64,000 bases of DNA, from assembly GCA_030674185.1 (NCBI GenBank), contig CM060307.1, forward strand, positions 44,358,681 through 44,422,680, given 5' to 3'. Shown here in pieces: positions 34,011 through 38,337 of this stretch. This DNA is from Monoplex corrugatus (taxonomy: Eukaryota > Mollusca > Gastropoda > Littorinimorpha > Ranellidae). The position numbers and the translations under genes were made by a program. Position 1 is the stretch's first letter, and each line of letters starts with the position of its first letter. The notes under the pieces were generated by a model, which searched no databases, was not told the DNA's origin, and worked only from the letters and a program-made list of their open reading frames with translations.

Positions 34011-34878
34011 GTGTGAGACAGACAGACAGACAGACAGAGGGAGGATGACATCTTGGGTCAGGGGAGTTTTGATCATTGCGGGGCGATTGCTTTGATGAAT
34101 GATGAGAGTGCATGTCTTGGTTTGATTCTTGAATCAAGATTTGGTGACTTATAAATTATATTATTATTATTATAACTAATTATCTGTTATTATTATTATT
34201 ATCATCATTATTATCATTACAAGTGAAACTGGGCGAATTAGTGTAATCTTTTTGCTTTTGACGATACAGACCATAGTTACATGTTTTTGTATTTGTTGTG
34301 CAAAGCCAATTTGATACATCCCATGCTCACATTACTTTAAACAAACAATAAGAAGAAGAATACAAATCAGAGATGTGGGTACTGCTTACTGCCATCTCAA
34401 GGAGACCATTGCTCCTGACATGTTTTGAAACACAGAGAGGTAGGCAGGAGGGATAGAAGCAAAAGGGGGGGGGGGGCGCAAACGAGAACTAGGACAAACA
34501 CCATTCTACATGGGACATAATCGTTTACAATTAAGACAATATTTAATTACGATTCCCTCCCTTGGTCAGCAATTCGAAAAAATTGCCGGATGTTTGTGTC
34601 GAACTCGGAAAGCACTCTAGAACGATTCCTACGCCCAGTTTAACTCTAAATATGCATCACGATCAATTTTGTCTTCTGGCCCGTCAAAAAATGCAATTAG
34701 CCAACAGTAATATGCAGATGCCAGAATGCAGGTGCAGACCAAGTGGCAAGTCACGAGATCGCCGAACGTGACCCACGACCCCATATGACCCCAACACGCA
34801 CACAGAGCCACAGTGCCATCTTACCTGATCAAACCGGGGTTTTCCCAACTGAAAAGGAGGATATTCCGAGGCAGACAT
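5601..34878 (-). CDS. SFXN5: Sideroflexin-5 gene, exons 1-7 (3' part outside window)
   Basis: Spliced minus-strand gene for a sideroflexin, a multi-pass mitochondrial inner-membrane carrier family. SFXN1 is an established serine transporter; for SFXN5 a tricarboxylate/citrate role has been proposed and is less settled. Seven consecutive exons join in perfect phase (54, 69, 105, 55, 26, 111 and 66 nt) to give 162 residues. Every internal boundary is AG/GT. Recognisable blocks in order are [47 protein letters not shown] (the family HPDT signature), [27 protein letters not shown] and [10 protein letters not shown]. The SHNACVN block is typical of SFXN5 rather than SFXN1-3. Exon 8 onward (roughly half the protein) must lie left of position 1. 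Introns are repeat-filled; intron 1 is 12.2 kb and hosts an opposite-strand OTU gene. Confidence 0.96.
5861..6170. repeat. Composite microsatellite (CA)n, (TA)n, (AG)n in SFXN5 intron 6
   Basis: Imperfect CA-rich repeats run to about 5965 and again at 6050-6125, with a TA-rich core at about 5970-6030 and a pure AG run at about 6132-6167. Further CA-rich tracts occur at 6281-6360 and 6410-6450. Open frames here are repeat artefacts. Confidence 0.9.
6496..6606 (-). CDS. SFXN5: SFXN5 exon 6 (111 nt)
   Basis: Encodes 37 residues beginning [20 protein letters not shown] and ending [12 protein letters not shown], an excellent match to the sideroflexin-5 block after the FGTP motif. The donor GT is at 6494-6495 (GTATGT). 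The acceptor AG is at 6607-6608. Unusually, the sequence just upstream of the acceptor on the transcript strand is a (TG)11 tract, then ATAC, then AG, instead of a polypyrimidine tract, and a LINE begins only about 30 nt away. Confidence 0.96.
6613..6635. repeat. (CA)11 tract abutting the exon 6 splice acceptor
   Basis: Pure CA repeat on the plus strand, which reads (TG)n in the SFXN5 transcript. It occupies the place of the polypyrimidine tract of the exon 6 acceptor. It also forms the left flank of the LINE at 6637-12390, whose right flank is (AC)n. Confidence 0.93.
6708..7826 (+). pseudogene. LINE ORF1, SGNH/GDSL esterase-like, frameshifted
   Basis: The start ATG at 6708 opens [16 protein letters not shown], a basic N-terminus. 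A frame change near 6930 leads to [18 protein letters not shown], a probable coiled coil. A Lys/Ser-rich linker follows from about 7078. The globular domain has block I-like [10 protein letters not shown], then [14 protein letters not shown] (block III-like, with GVHEL replacing the usual GxND) and [14 protein letters not shown]. The frame shifts near 7650, and the block V equivalent [20 protein letters not shown] (Asp and His of the catalytic dyad) lies in another frame up to 7826. Esterase-type ORF1 proteins are known from CR1/L2-type LINEs. The first-block nucleophile is plausibly the Ser of HDS. Confidence 0.8.
8314..12150 (+). pseudogene. LINE ORF2 polyprotein: endonuclease, RT, RNase H (decayed)
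   Basis: APE endonuclease at 8314-9225 has [21 protein letters not shown] and [11 protein letters not shown] follows: [53 protein letters not shown], then the catalytic YADD at about 10400. RNase H at about 11320-11710 shows [26 protein letters not shown] and [20 protein letters not shown], giving all acidic catalytic residues. A Cys/His cluster ([12 protein letters not shown]...HCLFYC) closes the protein at 12150. Breaks include a frame change at the ORF start of the linker (about 9220), one at an A-run near 9703-9712, one near 10325, one near 10655 and further ones at about 11210-11460. Confidence 0.9.
12391..12600. repeat. Imperfect (CA)n/(ACAT)n microsatellite
   Basis: AC-rich dinucleotide and ACAT/ACTC variants begin directly at the LINE 3' end. 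A run of 14 C sits at about 12572-12585. It forms the right flank of the LINE insertion. Confidence 0.88.
12850..13140 (-). mobile_element. LINE 3'-terminal fragment (copy D1)
   Basis: The reverse complement matches the segments at 35843-36100 and 61141-61272. It contains GGACATGTCATGAGGCAAGA, an LEHLVTT-like C-terminal RT-tail coding block, and a terminal block ending ATGCGACAGGGCACA plus ATGATG-type repeats. This is the widespread C-terminal end of a non-LTR retrotransposon with a short trinucleotide tail. No intact frame remains. Confidence 0.75.
13408..13860. repeat. Long (TG)n array downstream of microexon 5b
   Basis: About 450 bp of TG dinucleotides with CG and GA variants on the plus strand, hence (CA)n in the SFXN5 transcript. 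It starts about 90 nt after the exon 5b donor. It is complementary to the (CA)n block at 14251-14330 on the other side of the microexon pair. HTHT/CVCV open frames here are artefacts. Confidence 0.93.
13951..13976 (-). CDS. SFXN5: SFXN5 microexon 5b (26 nt), duplicate of 5a
   Basis: Encodes the last two bases of Gly, then FVPFGTPM. The acceptor AG is at 13977-13978 (TGTGTGCAG) and the donor GT at 13949-13950 (GTACGT). It differs from exon 5a at 3 of 26 positions: one amino-acid change (Tyr to Phe) and two silent changes. Identical length and phase mean it can replace 5a, but inclusion of both (52 nt) or neither would shift the frame. Silent divergence with a conserved peptide suggests it is functional, though expression is unproven. 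Confidence 0.82.
14109..14134 (-). CDS. SFXN5: SFXN5 microexon 5a (26 nt)
   Basis: Encodes the last two bases of Gly, then YVPFGTPM, matching the YIPFGTPI-type block of SFXN5 proteins that follows MSG and precedes VVG. The acceptor AG is at 14135-14136 (TTTGTGTGCAG) and the donor GT at 14107-14108 (GTATGT). Its 5' half is the first unit of a 22-bp tandem repeat running to 14229. Confidence 0.9.
14121..14229. repeat. 22-bp tandem repeat overlapping the 5' half of microexon 5a
   Basis: Five units of 21-22 bp (AAAGGGCACATAACATGCAC type on the plus strand). The unit at 14121-14142 contains the first 14 nt of exon 5a and its acceptor. The other units lie upstream in the transcript. In most of them the acceptor GCAGG has become GCATG, so they look like splice-dead copies of the exon's front end. 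Confidence 0.85.
14251..14330. repeat. (CA)n microsatellite upstream of microexon 5a
   Basis: Nearly pure CA repeat on the plus strand, (TG)n in the SFXN5 transcript, preceded by a CG-rich alternating stretch at 14233-14250. It lies about 117 nt upstream of exon 5a. Confidence 0.93.
14706..17330. repeat. 27-bp/21-bp mixed satellite with higher-order structure
   Basis: Units share the core CTTTAAATATCAGTACTAT and end either in GGAAAGAG (27 bp) or CG (21 bp). The two unit types are mixed in blocks. A diagnostic variant, AGGACTATCG, recurs at 15401, 15824 and 16151, marking a higher-order repeat of 423 then 327 bp. Both unit lengths are multiples of three and free of stops in several frames, giving repeat-only open frames of 652 and 610 codons (plus) and 487 codons (minus). 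Flanks at about 14400-14705 and 17330-17720 are decayed versions of the same units. Confidence 0.93.
17331..17795. other. Decayed satellite flank
   Basis: Scattered fragments such as AATATCAGTACTTTCAAGAG and CTTTACATGTCAGT at loose intervals look like mutated satellite units. No gene is seen. Confidence 0.6.
17796..17989. mobile_element. TTAA-type foldback MITE, copy 1
   Basis: Left part CCTTTCACTCCCGCATCC and right part GTGAGGGAGTCAAAGGGTTAA are inverted relatives of each other. An inner second palindrome arm CCCTTTCACTCCCTCACCC pairs with GGGTGAGGGAATAAAAGGG. It is the same family as copies at 20147, 35733, 36288, 38042, 53152 and 60430. The left TTAA is mutated. Confidence 0.8.
17990..18580. 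other. Intron sequence without recognised features
   Basis: SFXN5 intron 4. No exon-like, RNA-like or repeat structure was recognised here. Confidence 0.5.
18581..18727. repeat. (CTGT)n then (ATGT)n tetranucleotide microsatellite
   Basis: CTGT repeats to about 18650 change into about 17 near-perfect ATGT repeats. Repetitive frames in every phase are artefacts. Confidence 0.95.
19107..19192. repeat. (CA)n microsatellite downstream of SFXN5 exon 4
   Basis: CA repeat on the plus strand, (TG)n in the transcript, about 374 nt after the exon 4 donor. A GACAGACACACAGAGAGAAA-type purine-rich repeat (about 36 bp, three copies) lies next to it at 18938-19030. Confidence 0.92.
19566..19620 (-). CDS. 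SFXN5: SFXN5 exon 4 (55 nt)
   Basis: Encodes [18 protein letters not shown] plus the first base of Gly, containing the sideroflexin HPDT signature. The acceptor AG is at 19621-19622 (TGTACAG) and the donor GT at 19564-19565 (GTAGGT). It starts in phase 0 and ends in phase 1, which requires the 26-nt exon 5 to restore frame. Confidence 0.96.
19896..20060. repeat. (TG)n microsatellite upstream of SFXN5 exon 4
   Basis: TG repeat on the plus strand, (CA)n in the transcript, about 275 nt before exon 4. It is complementary to the array at 19107-19192 on the other side of the exon. Confidence 0.93.
20147..20332. mobile_element. TTAA-type foldback MITE, copy 2
   Basis: Contains TTAACCCTTTGACCTCCTCA and the inverse GTAAGGGAGTCAAAGAGTTG around the hairpin AGCTTTCTGCAGGAAGCT. 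It ends GTCAAAGGGTTAA at 20332. The nested palindrome layout is the same as in the other copies. Confidence 0.85.
20333..21025. other. Intron sequence, no gene recognised
   Basis: SFXN5 intron 3. It holds AT-rich sequence and a GACAGACAGA-rich stretch at 20877-21000. No supported feature otherwise. Confidence 0.5.
21026..21130 (-). CDS. SFXN5: SFXN5 exon 3 (105 nt)
   Basis: Encodes 35 residues from [20 protein letters not shown] through [14 protein letters not shown]. This aligns with the soluble N-terminal segment of sideroflexin-5 preceding the HPDT motif. The acceptor AG is at 21131-21132 (CTTACAG) and the donor GT at 21024-21025 (GTCAAC, weaker than consensus). Phase 0 at both ends. Confidence 0.95.
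21176..21335. repeat. Foldback-family repeat, single arm (F1)
   Basis: Carries AACGCGTATTTAATACAACC, GGCCAATTGGCC, TTTGTCAAGCGT and GACTGAAACTTCCCTGCAG in the same order as the left arm of the full foldback elements at 23396 and 50693. The right arm is missing. Confidence 0.8.
21336..22523. other. SFXN5 intron 2, with pyrimidine tract at 22141-22200
   Basis: Mostly unremarkable. A CTT/CCT-rich tract at 22141-22200 lies 3' of exon 2 in the transcript and is purine-rich on that strand. Repetitive Ser/Leu open frames are artefacts. Confidence 0.6.
22524..22592 (-). CDS. SFXN5: SFXN5 exon 2 (69 nt)
   Basis: Encodes [20 protein letters not shown] then TTK, matching the [20 protein letters not shown] block near the sideroflexin N-terminus. 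The acceptor AG is at 22593-22594 (GTTTTCCAG) and the donor GT at 22522-22523 (GTCAGT). Phase 0 at both ends. Confidence 0.96.
22765..22817. repeat. Polypurine (GGA)n/(GAA)n tract
   Basis: A 50-bp run of almost only purines on the plus strand, hence pyrimidine (CUU/CCU)n in the SFXN5 transcript, about 170 nt upstream of exon 2. It is partly complementary to the tract at 22141-22200. Confidence 0.9.
23396..23822. mobile_element. Foldback element F2, about 165-bp inverted arms
   Basis: The left arm ends in CTGCTGCTCCGTCCAGTGTG (near 23610) and the right arm begins CACACTGGACGGAGCAGCAG (near 23640). The arms then stay complementary outward through GATCTTACGC, the GGCCAGTTGGC core, CAGACAAG and AATAAAAATGCG. 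A spacer of about 25 nt separates them. The left end has an additional GCAAGTGTGACTGCCCACG shared with F3 at 50693. There is no coding capacity; class (non-autonomous DNA element or head-to-head short elements) is undetermined. Confidence 0.85.
24033..24112 (+). mobile_element. SINE 3'-end fragment
   Basis: GGTGCACTGTG, CGCTCTCAAG, GAGAGCAGCC and CCACTGTGACAAAA match in order the 3' part of the SINEs at 27533-27620 and 59730-60152 (minus). A G-run of 15 precedes it at about 24013-24027. Confidence 0.72.
24181..24358. repeat. (TG)n microsatellite
   Basis: Nearly pure TG repeat with three GG interruptions. It abuts the 3' end of the minus-strand LINE fragment at 24359. Confidence 0.95.
24359..24807 (-). 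mobile_element. LINE 3' end, duplicated copy 1
   Basis: Almost identical to 25245-25690. The minus strand encodes [20 protein letters not shown] then [20 protein letters not shown], the Cys/His tail of an RNase H-bearing LINE. It is cut off at 24807, where a GTGAGACACAGAGAGGACAA segment begins. Confidence 0.85.
24809..25140. repeat. Tandem-duplicated spacer plus (TG)n
   Basis: The segment GTGAGACACAGAGAGGACAA...TCATCATCAG occurs at 24809-24880 and again at 25059-25130, each followed by a (TG)n block (24881-25057 and 25131-25240). Together with the flanking LINE copies this shows a local unequal duplication. Confidence 0.85.
25245..26276 (-). pseudogene. LINE RNase H and C-terminal Cys/His fragment, copy 2
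   Basis: Minus strand 26276 to 25740 encodes an RNase H domain: [49 protein letters not shown] and [20 protein letters not shown], i.e. all acidic catalytic positions. A frame change near 25740 precedes the tail with [15 protein letters not shown]. It is related to but distinct from the RNase H of the 6.6-12.4 kb element. Endonuclease and RT are missing. It is bordered by (TG)n at both ends (25131-25240 and 26276 onward). Confidence 0.88.
26277..26760. repeat. (TG)n microsatellite, about 480 bp
   Basis: TG repeat with CA, CG and AT interruptions. It directly truncates the 5' side of the minus-strand LINE fragment. Confidence 0.95.
26867..27620 (+). mobile_element. tRNA-derived SINE with internal 34-bp expansion
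   Basis: The head at 26880-26960 has a pol III box A-like TGGTCAAGCGGG and box B-like GGGTTCAGTCTGCC. The body contains CACATTAAAGATCCTGTA, which then repeats. After the repeat block the sequence resumes with GGTGGTGCTGCACTGTGG, GAGCAGCCCGAG and CCACTGTGACAAAAG, the 3' end shared with other SINE copies, and a tail of ATGAAC/GAATAT repeats. The single-element reading is inference. Confidence 0.7.
27050..27522. repeat. 34-bp minisatellite, about 14 copies
   Basis: The unit runs ATCCTGTACAGAATATCAAA then CATGCACATTACAG (34 bp). The first copies have TTAAAG and the central copies TTACAG, showing local homogenisation. It gives repetitive open frames of up to 226 codons that are not genes. Confidence 0.95.
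27621..28045. other. AT-rich intron sequence
   Basis: Part of SFXN5 intron 1 and upstream of the OTU gene. No specific feature recognised. Confidence 0.45.
28367..30374 (+). CDS. OTU-domain cysteine protease-like gene, two frame breaks
   Basis: Two exons. Exon 1 (28367-28388) starts at an ATG in strong Kozak context (GCCAAGATGG) and encodes MEGRKRE. The intron runs 28389-29525 (GTGAGT...CTGTCAG). Exon 2 continues with [20 protein letters not shown], then [16 protein letters not shown], which carries the Asp and Cys of the OTU catalytic centre, and [20 protein letters not shown]. The frame breaks near 29955 and again near 30052. Adjoining frames continue [20 protein letters not shown] (candidate catalytic His) and [20 protein letters not shown] to a stop at 30374. 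OTU proteases usually remove ubiquitin; the substrate here is unknown. The breaks are single-base, so either a young pseudogene or consensus errors. It is nested antisense in SFXN5 intron 1. Confidence 0.78.
28389..29525 (+). other. Intron of the OTU gene
   Basis: GT-AG intron joining phase 1 exons. It includes a perfect 10-bp hairpin ACAGACCAAG/CTTGGTCTGT at 28600-28626, one exact GTCGTATGTGAC motif at 28985, and a non-repetitive GC-balanced stretch at about 29010-29370 (GGGCCCCGCAGTGGGGTACT onward) that reads like a conserved or mobile segment I could not identify. Confidence 0.6.
30800..30805 (+). terminator. Candidate polyadenylation signal AATAAA of the OTU gene
   Basis: Canonical hexamer 425 nt after the OTU stop codon, in AT-rich sequence with downstream TG-rich stretches. 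Confidence 0.5.
30806..32290. other. AT-rich downstream region with motif cluster
   Basis: No coding potential. Contains most copies of the bipartite motif and a 31-bp direct tandem duplication at 31428-31488. Confidence 0.6.
32395..33320. other. AT-rich intron sequence
   Basis: SFXN5 intron 1. Preceded by a short CTAT/CTGT tetranucleotide repeat at 32291-32345. An 18-nt A-run lies at 32580-32597. No gene seen. Confidence 0.5.
33325..33650 (+). mobile_element. tRNA-derived SINE, 5' and middle portion
   Basis: GGTGGCAGAATGGTTCAGAC, TTGCCTGCCAATAACTAAA and AAGATTCAAGGGTC form a tRNA-like head. The body carries AAAGATCCCATGACAGTTG and AGCCTTCTTGCCTTTCTAAA. It aligns along its length with the minus-strand SINE at 59730-60152 but ends in an A-run at 33648 without the distal 3' block. 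Confidence 0.82.
33748..34012. repeat. Two (TG)n blocks
   Basis: TG repeats at 33748-33860 and 33934-34012 separated by unique sequence, followed by six GACA units at 34017-34040 and (ATT)n at 34160-34220. Confidence 0.95.
34221..34824. other. Start of SFXN5 intron 1 (transcript sense)
   Basis: No repeats beyond a G-run at about 34465-34477. No exon recognised. Confidence 0.5.
34825..34878 (-). CDS. SFXN5: SFXN5 exon 1 coding part, start codon
   Basis: The start ATG is at 34878-34876 and encodes [28 protein letters not shown] is the conserved N-terminal signature of sideroflexin-5. The donor GT is at 34823-34824 (GTAAGA). No AG acceptor is needed; the 5' UTR continues to the right. The start is chosen because the conserved N-terminus follows at once and no other in-frame ATG gives similarity. 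Confidence 0.95.
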
Positions 34879-35732
34879 GTTTCACAGCAGCGCAGTTAAA
34901 ACCTCACTTGCAACATGAACATACAGTGTGCACACACACCTCCTGATGTGATCGACGGTAGCCCTGATTGAAGAGACAGCAGGCAAATGGGGTTCGGTTT
35001 CTGTTTCGGCCTTGACCCGAGTTGAGCAGACGACCCGAAAGTAAATCCCGTGAGACAACTTCCAGGTCAATGTTTTGTCTTCTGCCCTGTTTTGGCCTAC
35101 TGTGTGTACGTTAAACTGAAAGGTCAGGGGCTTTAGCTATATCGTGTAATGTTCAGTTGTGACCGGTGAGAACCAGTTGTAAAACAGACACTCGTTATCA
35201 GTTTGGTATTTTGCTGACGATGCTAAATAAATAGCACAACAAGTCGCGCATGCTCTCATCCCCTTGACACTCACGTTTTACACCATGCAGGCACACCTGC
35301 GCGTCTGCATAGAAAAACAGAAACAGGGGGCGAGAGGGGGGAGGGAAGAGAGATAGTTAAAGGAAATTAACTGTCATTTGATTTACTGGTAGAAATATTT
35401 TCAGGGGAAAAGTGTTAGCAGCAATAACATGCCTATAATGCTCTTAACAAGAATACAGTAATAGCTTTGGGGGCAAAAAATCCTGTAGAGACGAATAACT
35501 GGCCGAGATTTCTTATCGTTGCTGCTTCTTTTGTCAGAGCCGTGCACGCCAGATCTCATGTCTTAAGTTCAACCCCACCCCGCAACACTGATAAAAGTCG
35601 TCTTGTTAACTGGCCCATCTTCATGCTCAAAACGTTATGCTGAAAAATATACAAGTCTATGCTACGTGTGTAACAACTAGAAGCACAAGAAAACAGAATG
35701 GCAATGCATATCCAATCCAGAACTGAGACAAG
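34879..35732. promoter_or_regulatory. Probable SFXN5 5' UTR and promoter region
   Basis: Sequence immediately 5' of the SFXN5 start on the minus strand. GC content rises moderately around 34940-35060. No TATA box or defined initiator was identified, so the transcription start is not placed. Confidence 0.4.
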
Positions 35733-35842
35733 ATAGGAAGCTGGTGGATAGGGCGAGGGAATCAAAGAGTTAAGTTTTTGCTTTGTTACATGCTTGGCAA
35801 TGCAAGATGCTGGTGGACAGGGTGCGGGAGTCAAAGGGTTAA
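35733..35842. mobile_element. TTAA-type foldback MITE, copy 3 (right half)
   Basis: Starts AGGAAGCTGGTGGATAGGGC, continues with GTTAAGTTTTTGCTTTGTTA, and ends GGAGTCAAAGGGTTAA at 35842. The left half is absent. It abuts the LINE fragment that starts at 35843. Confidence 0.82.
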
Positions 35843-36100
35843 TGAAGATTAGAAAAAGACAACCAGCATTTGTAGGACATTTTACGAAGCAAGAGAAATT
35901 AGAGCACCTGGTCACAACAGGAAAGCTGGAGAGAGAAAGAGAACCAGGCAGACCCAGGGAGAAAATATGGGACGGACTTGTGGAGTGGATGAGGAGAGAG
36001 AGGGTGGGAGATGTAGGTCTACTTGCATCAACAAAGGATACATTCGTATGGAGGGTCATAATCGCCAACGCCATGCAGCATGGCACATGATGATGATGAG
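35843..36100 (+). mobile_element. LINE 3'-terminal fragment (copy D2)
   Basis: Open frame encoding [39 protein letters not shown] and TFVWRVIIANAMQHGT, the typical C-terminal end of a non-LTR retrotransposon polyprotein, followed by an (ATG)n tail. 5' truncated. Confidence 0.8.
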
Positions 36101-36287
36101 ACTTTGTCATACGCAAAAGGTAACAAAGAAACAAATATGCACACTTAGGACGAAACAACAACAGTAAACGACAAAACTTCCTTCTTGTTTCATTGAGCTG
36201 TAGAAAATGACAGATACATGTATGTAATCATGAAATGTTTGTGAATTGTGCAAACTGGGAAGCAGGAGAGAGAAGTGCCATTCCGCA

Positions 36288-36458
36288 TTAACCCTTTGAC
36301 TCCCGCACCCTGTCCACCAGCATCCTTCATTGCCAATCATGCTTGCAAAGCAAAATCTTAACCCGTTGACTCCCTCACACTATCCACCAGCTTCCTGATA
36401 GAGTCAAAGGGTTAAGTTTTTGCAGTTGGTGAATAGGGTGCGGAAGTCAAAGGGTTAA
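36288..36458. mobile_element. TTAA-type foldback MITE, copy 4 (intact, 171 bp)
   Basis: Begins TTAACCCTTTGACTCCCGCA and ends GCGGAAGTCAAAGGGTTAA, a perfect terminal inversion of about 13 bp with TTAA at both ends. Inside, a second inverted pair (TTAACCCGTTGACTCC and GAGTCAAAGGGTTAA) nests. TTAA plus CCC...GGG ends are characteristic of piggyBac-type transposition. Confidence 0.88.
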
Positions 36459-36605
36459 AGGAAGCGAGATGAGTTCTACAGTGTCAAAAGTGACCACGGC
36501 ATCGTAGTGTTGTGTTATTCTGAAGAGAGTCTAGGGTCGAAATGATGCTGGACGGCAATCAACATACTAAAACGCACTTGACGAATGTCTTTTCTTCAGT
36601 GAAAG

Positions 36606-36626
36606 TGTGTGTTGTGTGTGAGTGTG

Positions 36627-36677
<51 letters not shown>

Positions 36678-36736
36678 TGTCTGTCTGTCTGTCTGTGTGT
36701 CTGTGTGTGTGTGTTTCAGTGTGAGTATGTGTATGT

Positions 36737-36788
<52 letters not shown>

Positions 36789-36841
36789 TTTTCAGTGTGA
36801 GTATGTGTATGTCAGTGTGTGTGCATGGCAGTGTCAGTGTC

Positions 36842-36905
<64 letters not shown>

Positions 36906-37092
36906 CGTGAGTATGTGTATGTGAATGTGAGTCTGAATCTGTACGTCAGTATGAATATGTGTGTGTCAGTGTGTGTGTGTACGTACGTACGTACGTACGT
37001 ATGTATGTATGTATGTATGTATGTACGTATATGTGTATGTATTCATGTATGTATGTGTGTGTGTATGTATGTACGTACGTATGTATACATAG
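36606..37092. repeat. (TG)n, (TACG)n and (TATG)n microsatellite complex
   Basis: Three long TG blocks (36606-36677, 36738-36790, 36845-36903), separated by a repeated TCAGTGTGAGTATGTGTATG phrase, then TACG and TATG tetranucleotides at 36980-37085. Confidence 0.95.
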
Positions 37093-37253
37093 GCACAGAA
37101 GTGTATCACAATAATGTGAAATAAATAAAAGGATAGTCCTATGTTGATTTAATTTCAGTCATTTTCTCCATCTCAACAACAAACAAACAAAAAACTGCTA
37201 GGGAAATTCTTTTGTTTTTGTGCTGTTTTGTGTATTTGTTTCTTTGTTGTCCT

Positions 37254-37355
37254 GTAAACGCTTGACAAAGGCCTATTGGCTGAAAATTTGGGCTTGCCTT
37301 ATTTGTAAATTAAATAGTGCGTTCTCATTCTATTTTCGTATTTTCTGATTTCTTT
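37254..37355. repeat. Foldback-family repeat, single right arm (F4)
   Basis: CGCTTGACAAAGGCC, TTGGCTGAAAATTT and GTGCGTTCTCATTCTATTTT match the right arms of F2 and F3. Confidence 0.72.
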
Positions 37356-37499
37356 TGACTTGACTGTTGGCAGTTACTGTGATTCAAACTACGTCTGTAA
37401 GTATAGCACGTGCGTGTTCGTTCCCATTTTTCTTGCTCCTTTTGTTGTTGTTGTTCACCTCACTGAGATGCGTACAGAATCCTTTGAGGTCCCCGTTAT

Positions 37500-37990
37500 T
37501 CCTATTCACAGGAGGTATAGATGCCTGTATACATCGATGGCTATCATCGTCAACTTCTCCGGTACTCAGACCACACATGTCAGTGAAAGTTATTAGAGGA
37601 AAACTCTGCACCAACTACCTGGCAGGCAGAAGCAGAGGCACTCACACAAAATCAGCCTCCATGATTCAACACAGAAGAAACTTGCTGTCAAAGTAGTCCT
37701 TCTCTCATTTGCCTTTTCTGATCTGGAGAACATCAAGCTTCTCCTCCTGACCAACGACTTCCAGTAAGTCAAAAGAATGAGTAGAGCAGTCTTCCGGTGG
37801 ATCCTTGCTCACTGTGGAATGTCAGGAAACGAGACGGTAGGTGAAAAACAAGACGGTAAGCGAAAAACAAGATGGTAGGTGAAAAACAAGACGGTAGGTG
37901 AAAAACGAGACGGTAGGTGAACTAGCAAAAAGAGGAGCCCAGTAAGACCAGCCGGACAACAGTGTCAGCTGCAGCGAGAGGTGAAGCATC
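37500..37990 (+). pseudogene. Fossil RNase H domain of another LINE
   Basis: Decayed frames give WQAEAEALTQ (Glu motif), VVLLSFAFSDLENIKLLL and FRWILAHCGMSGNETVGE, then ELAKRGAQ. These match the order of the RNase H motifs TDG, E, D and xWxPAHCGxxGNExADxLAKxGA. The segment between GNET and ELAKRGA has been expanded by a 19-bp tandem repeat (37830-37922). Confidence 0.65.
37830..37922. repeat. 19-bp tandem repeat inside the RNase H fossil
   Basis: About five units of type ACGGTAGGTGAAAAACAAG, the last joining GGTAGGTGAACTAGCAAAAA. It duplicates the bases coding for the VGE-like residues of the former RNase H. Confidence 0.9.
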
Positions 37991-38041
37991 ATCAGATCAC
38001 TCCTTTTATCCTTGACCCCCGTACCCACCAACTACAAAAAC

Positions 38042-38121
38042 TTAACCCTTTGATTCCCTCACACTGTTTACACCTTCCCTACAGGAAGCTGGTGGATAGG
38101 GTGAGGGAGTCAAAGGGTTAA
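38042..38121. mobile_element. TTAA-type foldback MITE, copy 5 (inner palindrome)
   Basis: TTAACCCTTTGATTCCCTCA pairs with TGAGGGAGTCAAAGGGTTAA across AAGCTGGTGG. Outer arms are partly present (ACTACAAAAA left, GTTTTTGCCTTGCTAAC right). Confidence 0.85.
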
Positions 38122-38337
38122 GTTTTTGCCTTGCTAACATTGACGAGAGAAAGAGAGAGAAAGAGACAGACAGACAGACAGAGAGACAGAGAGACAGACA
38201 GAGACAGAGAGAAAGAATGAGAAACAGACAGCGCGATAGAGAATCAGAGGGAATTCTTGTCTGTAATGGGAGATTCTCCCCAAGATTACCAGACATTTCT
38301 CTCTGTGGAATAAGTAAAAATTATTTGTATGGAATCA

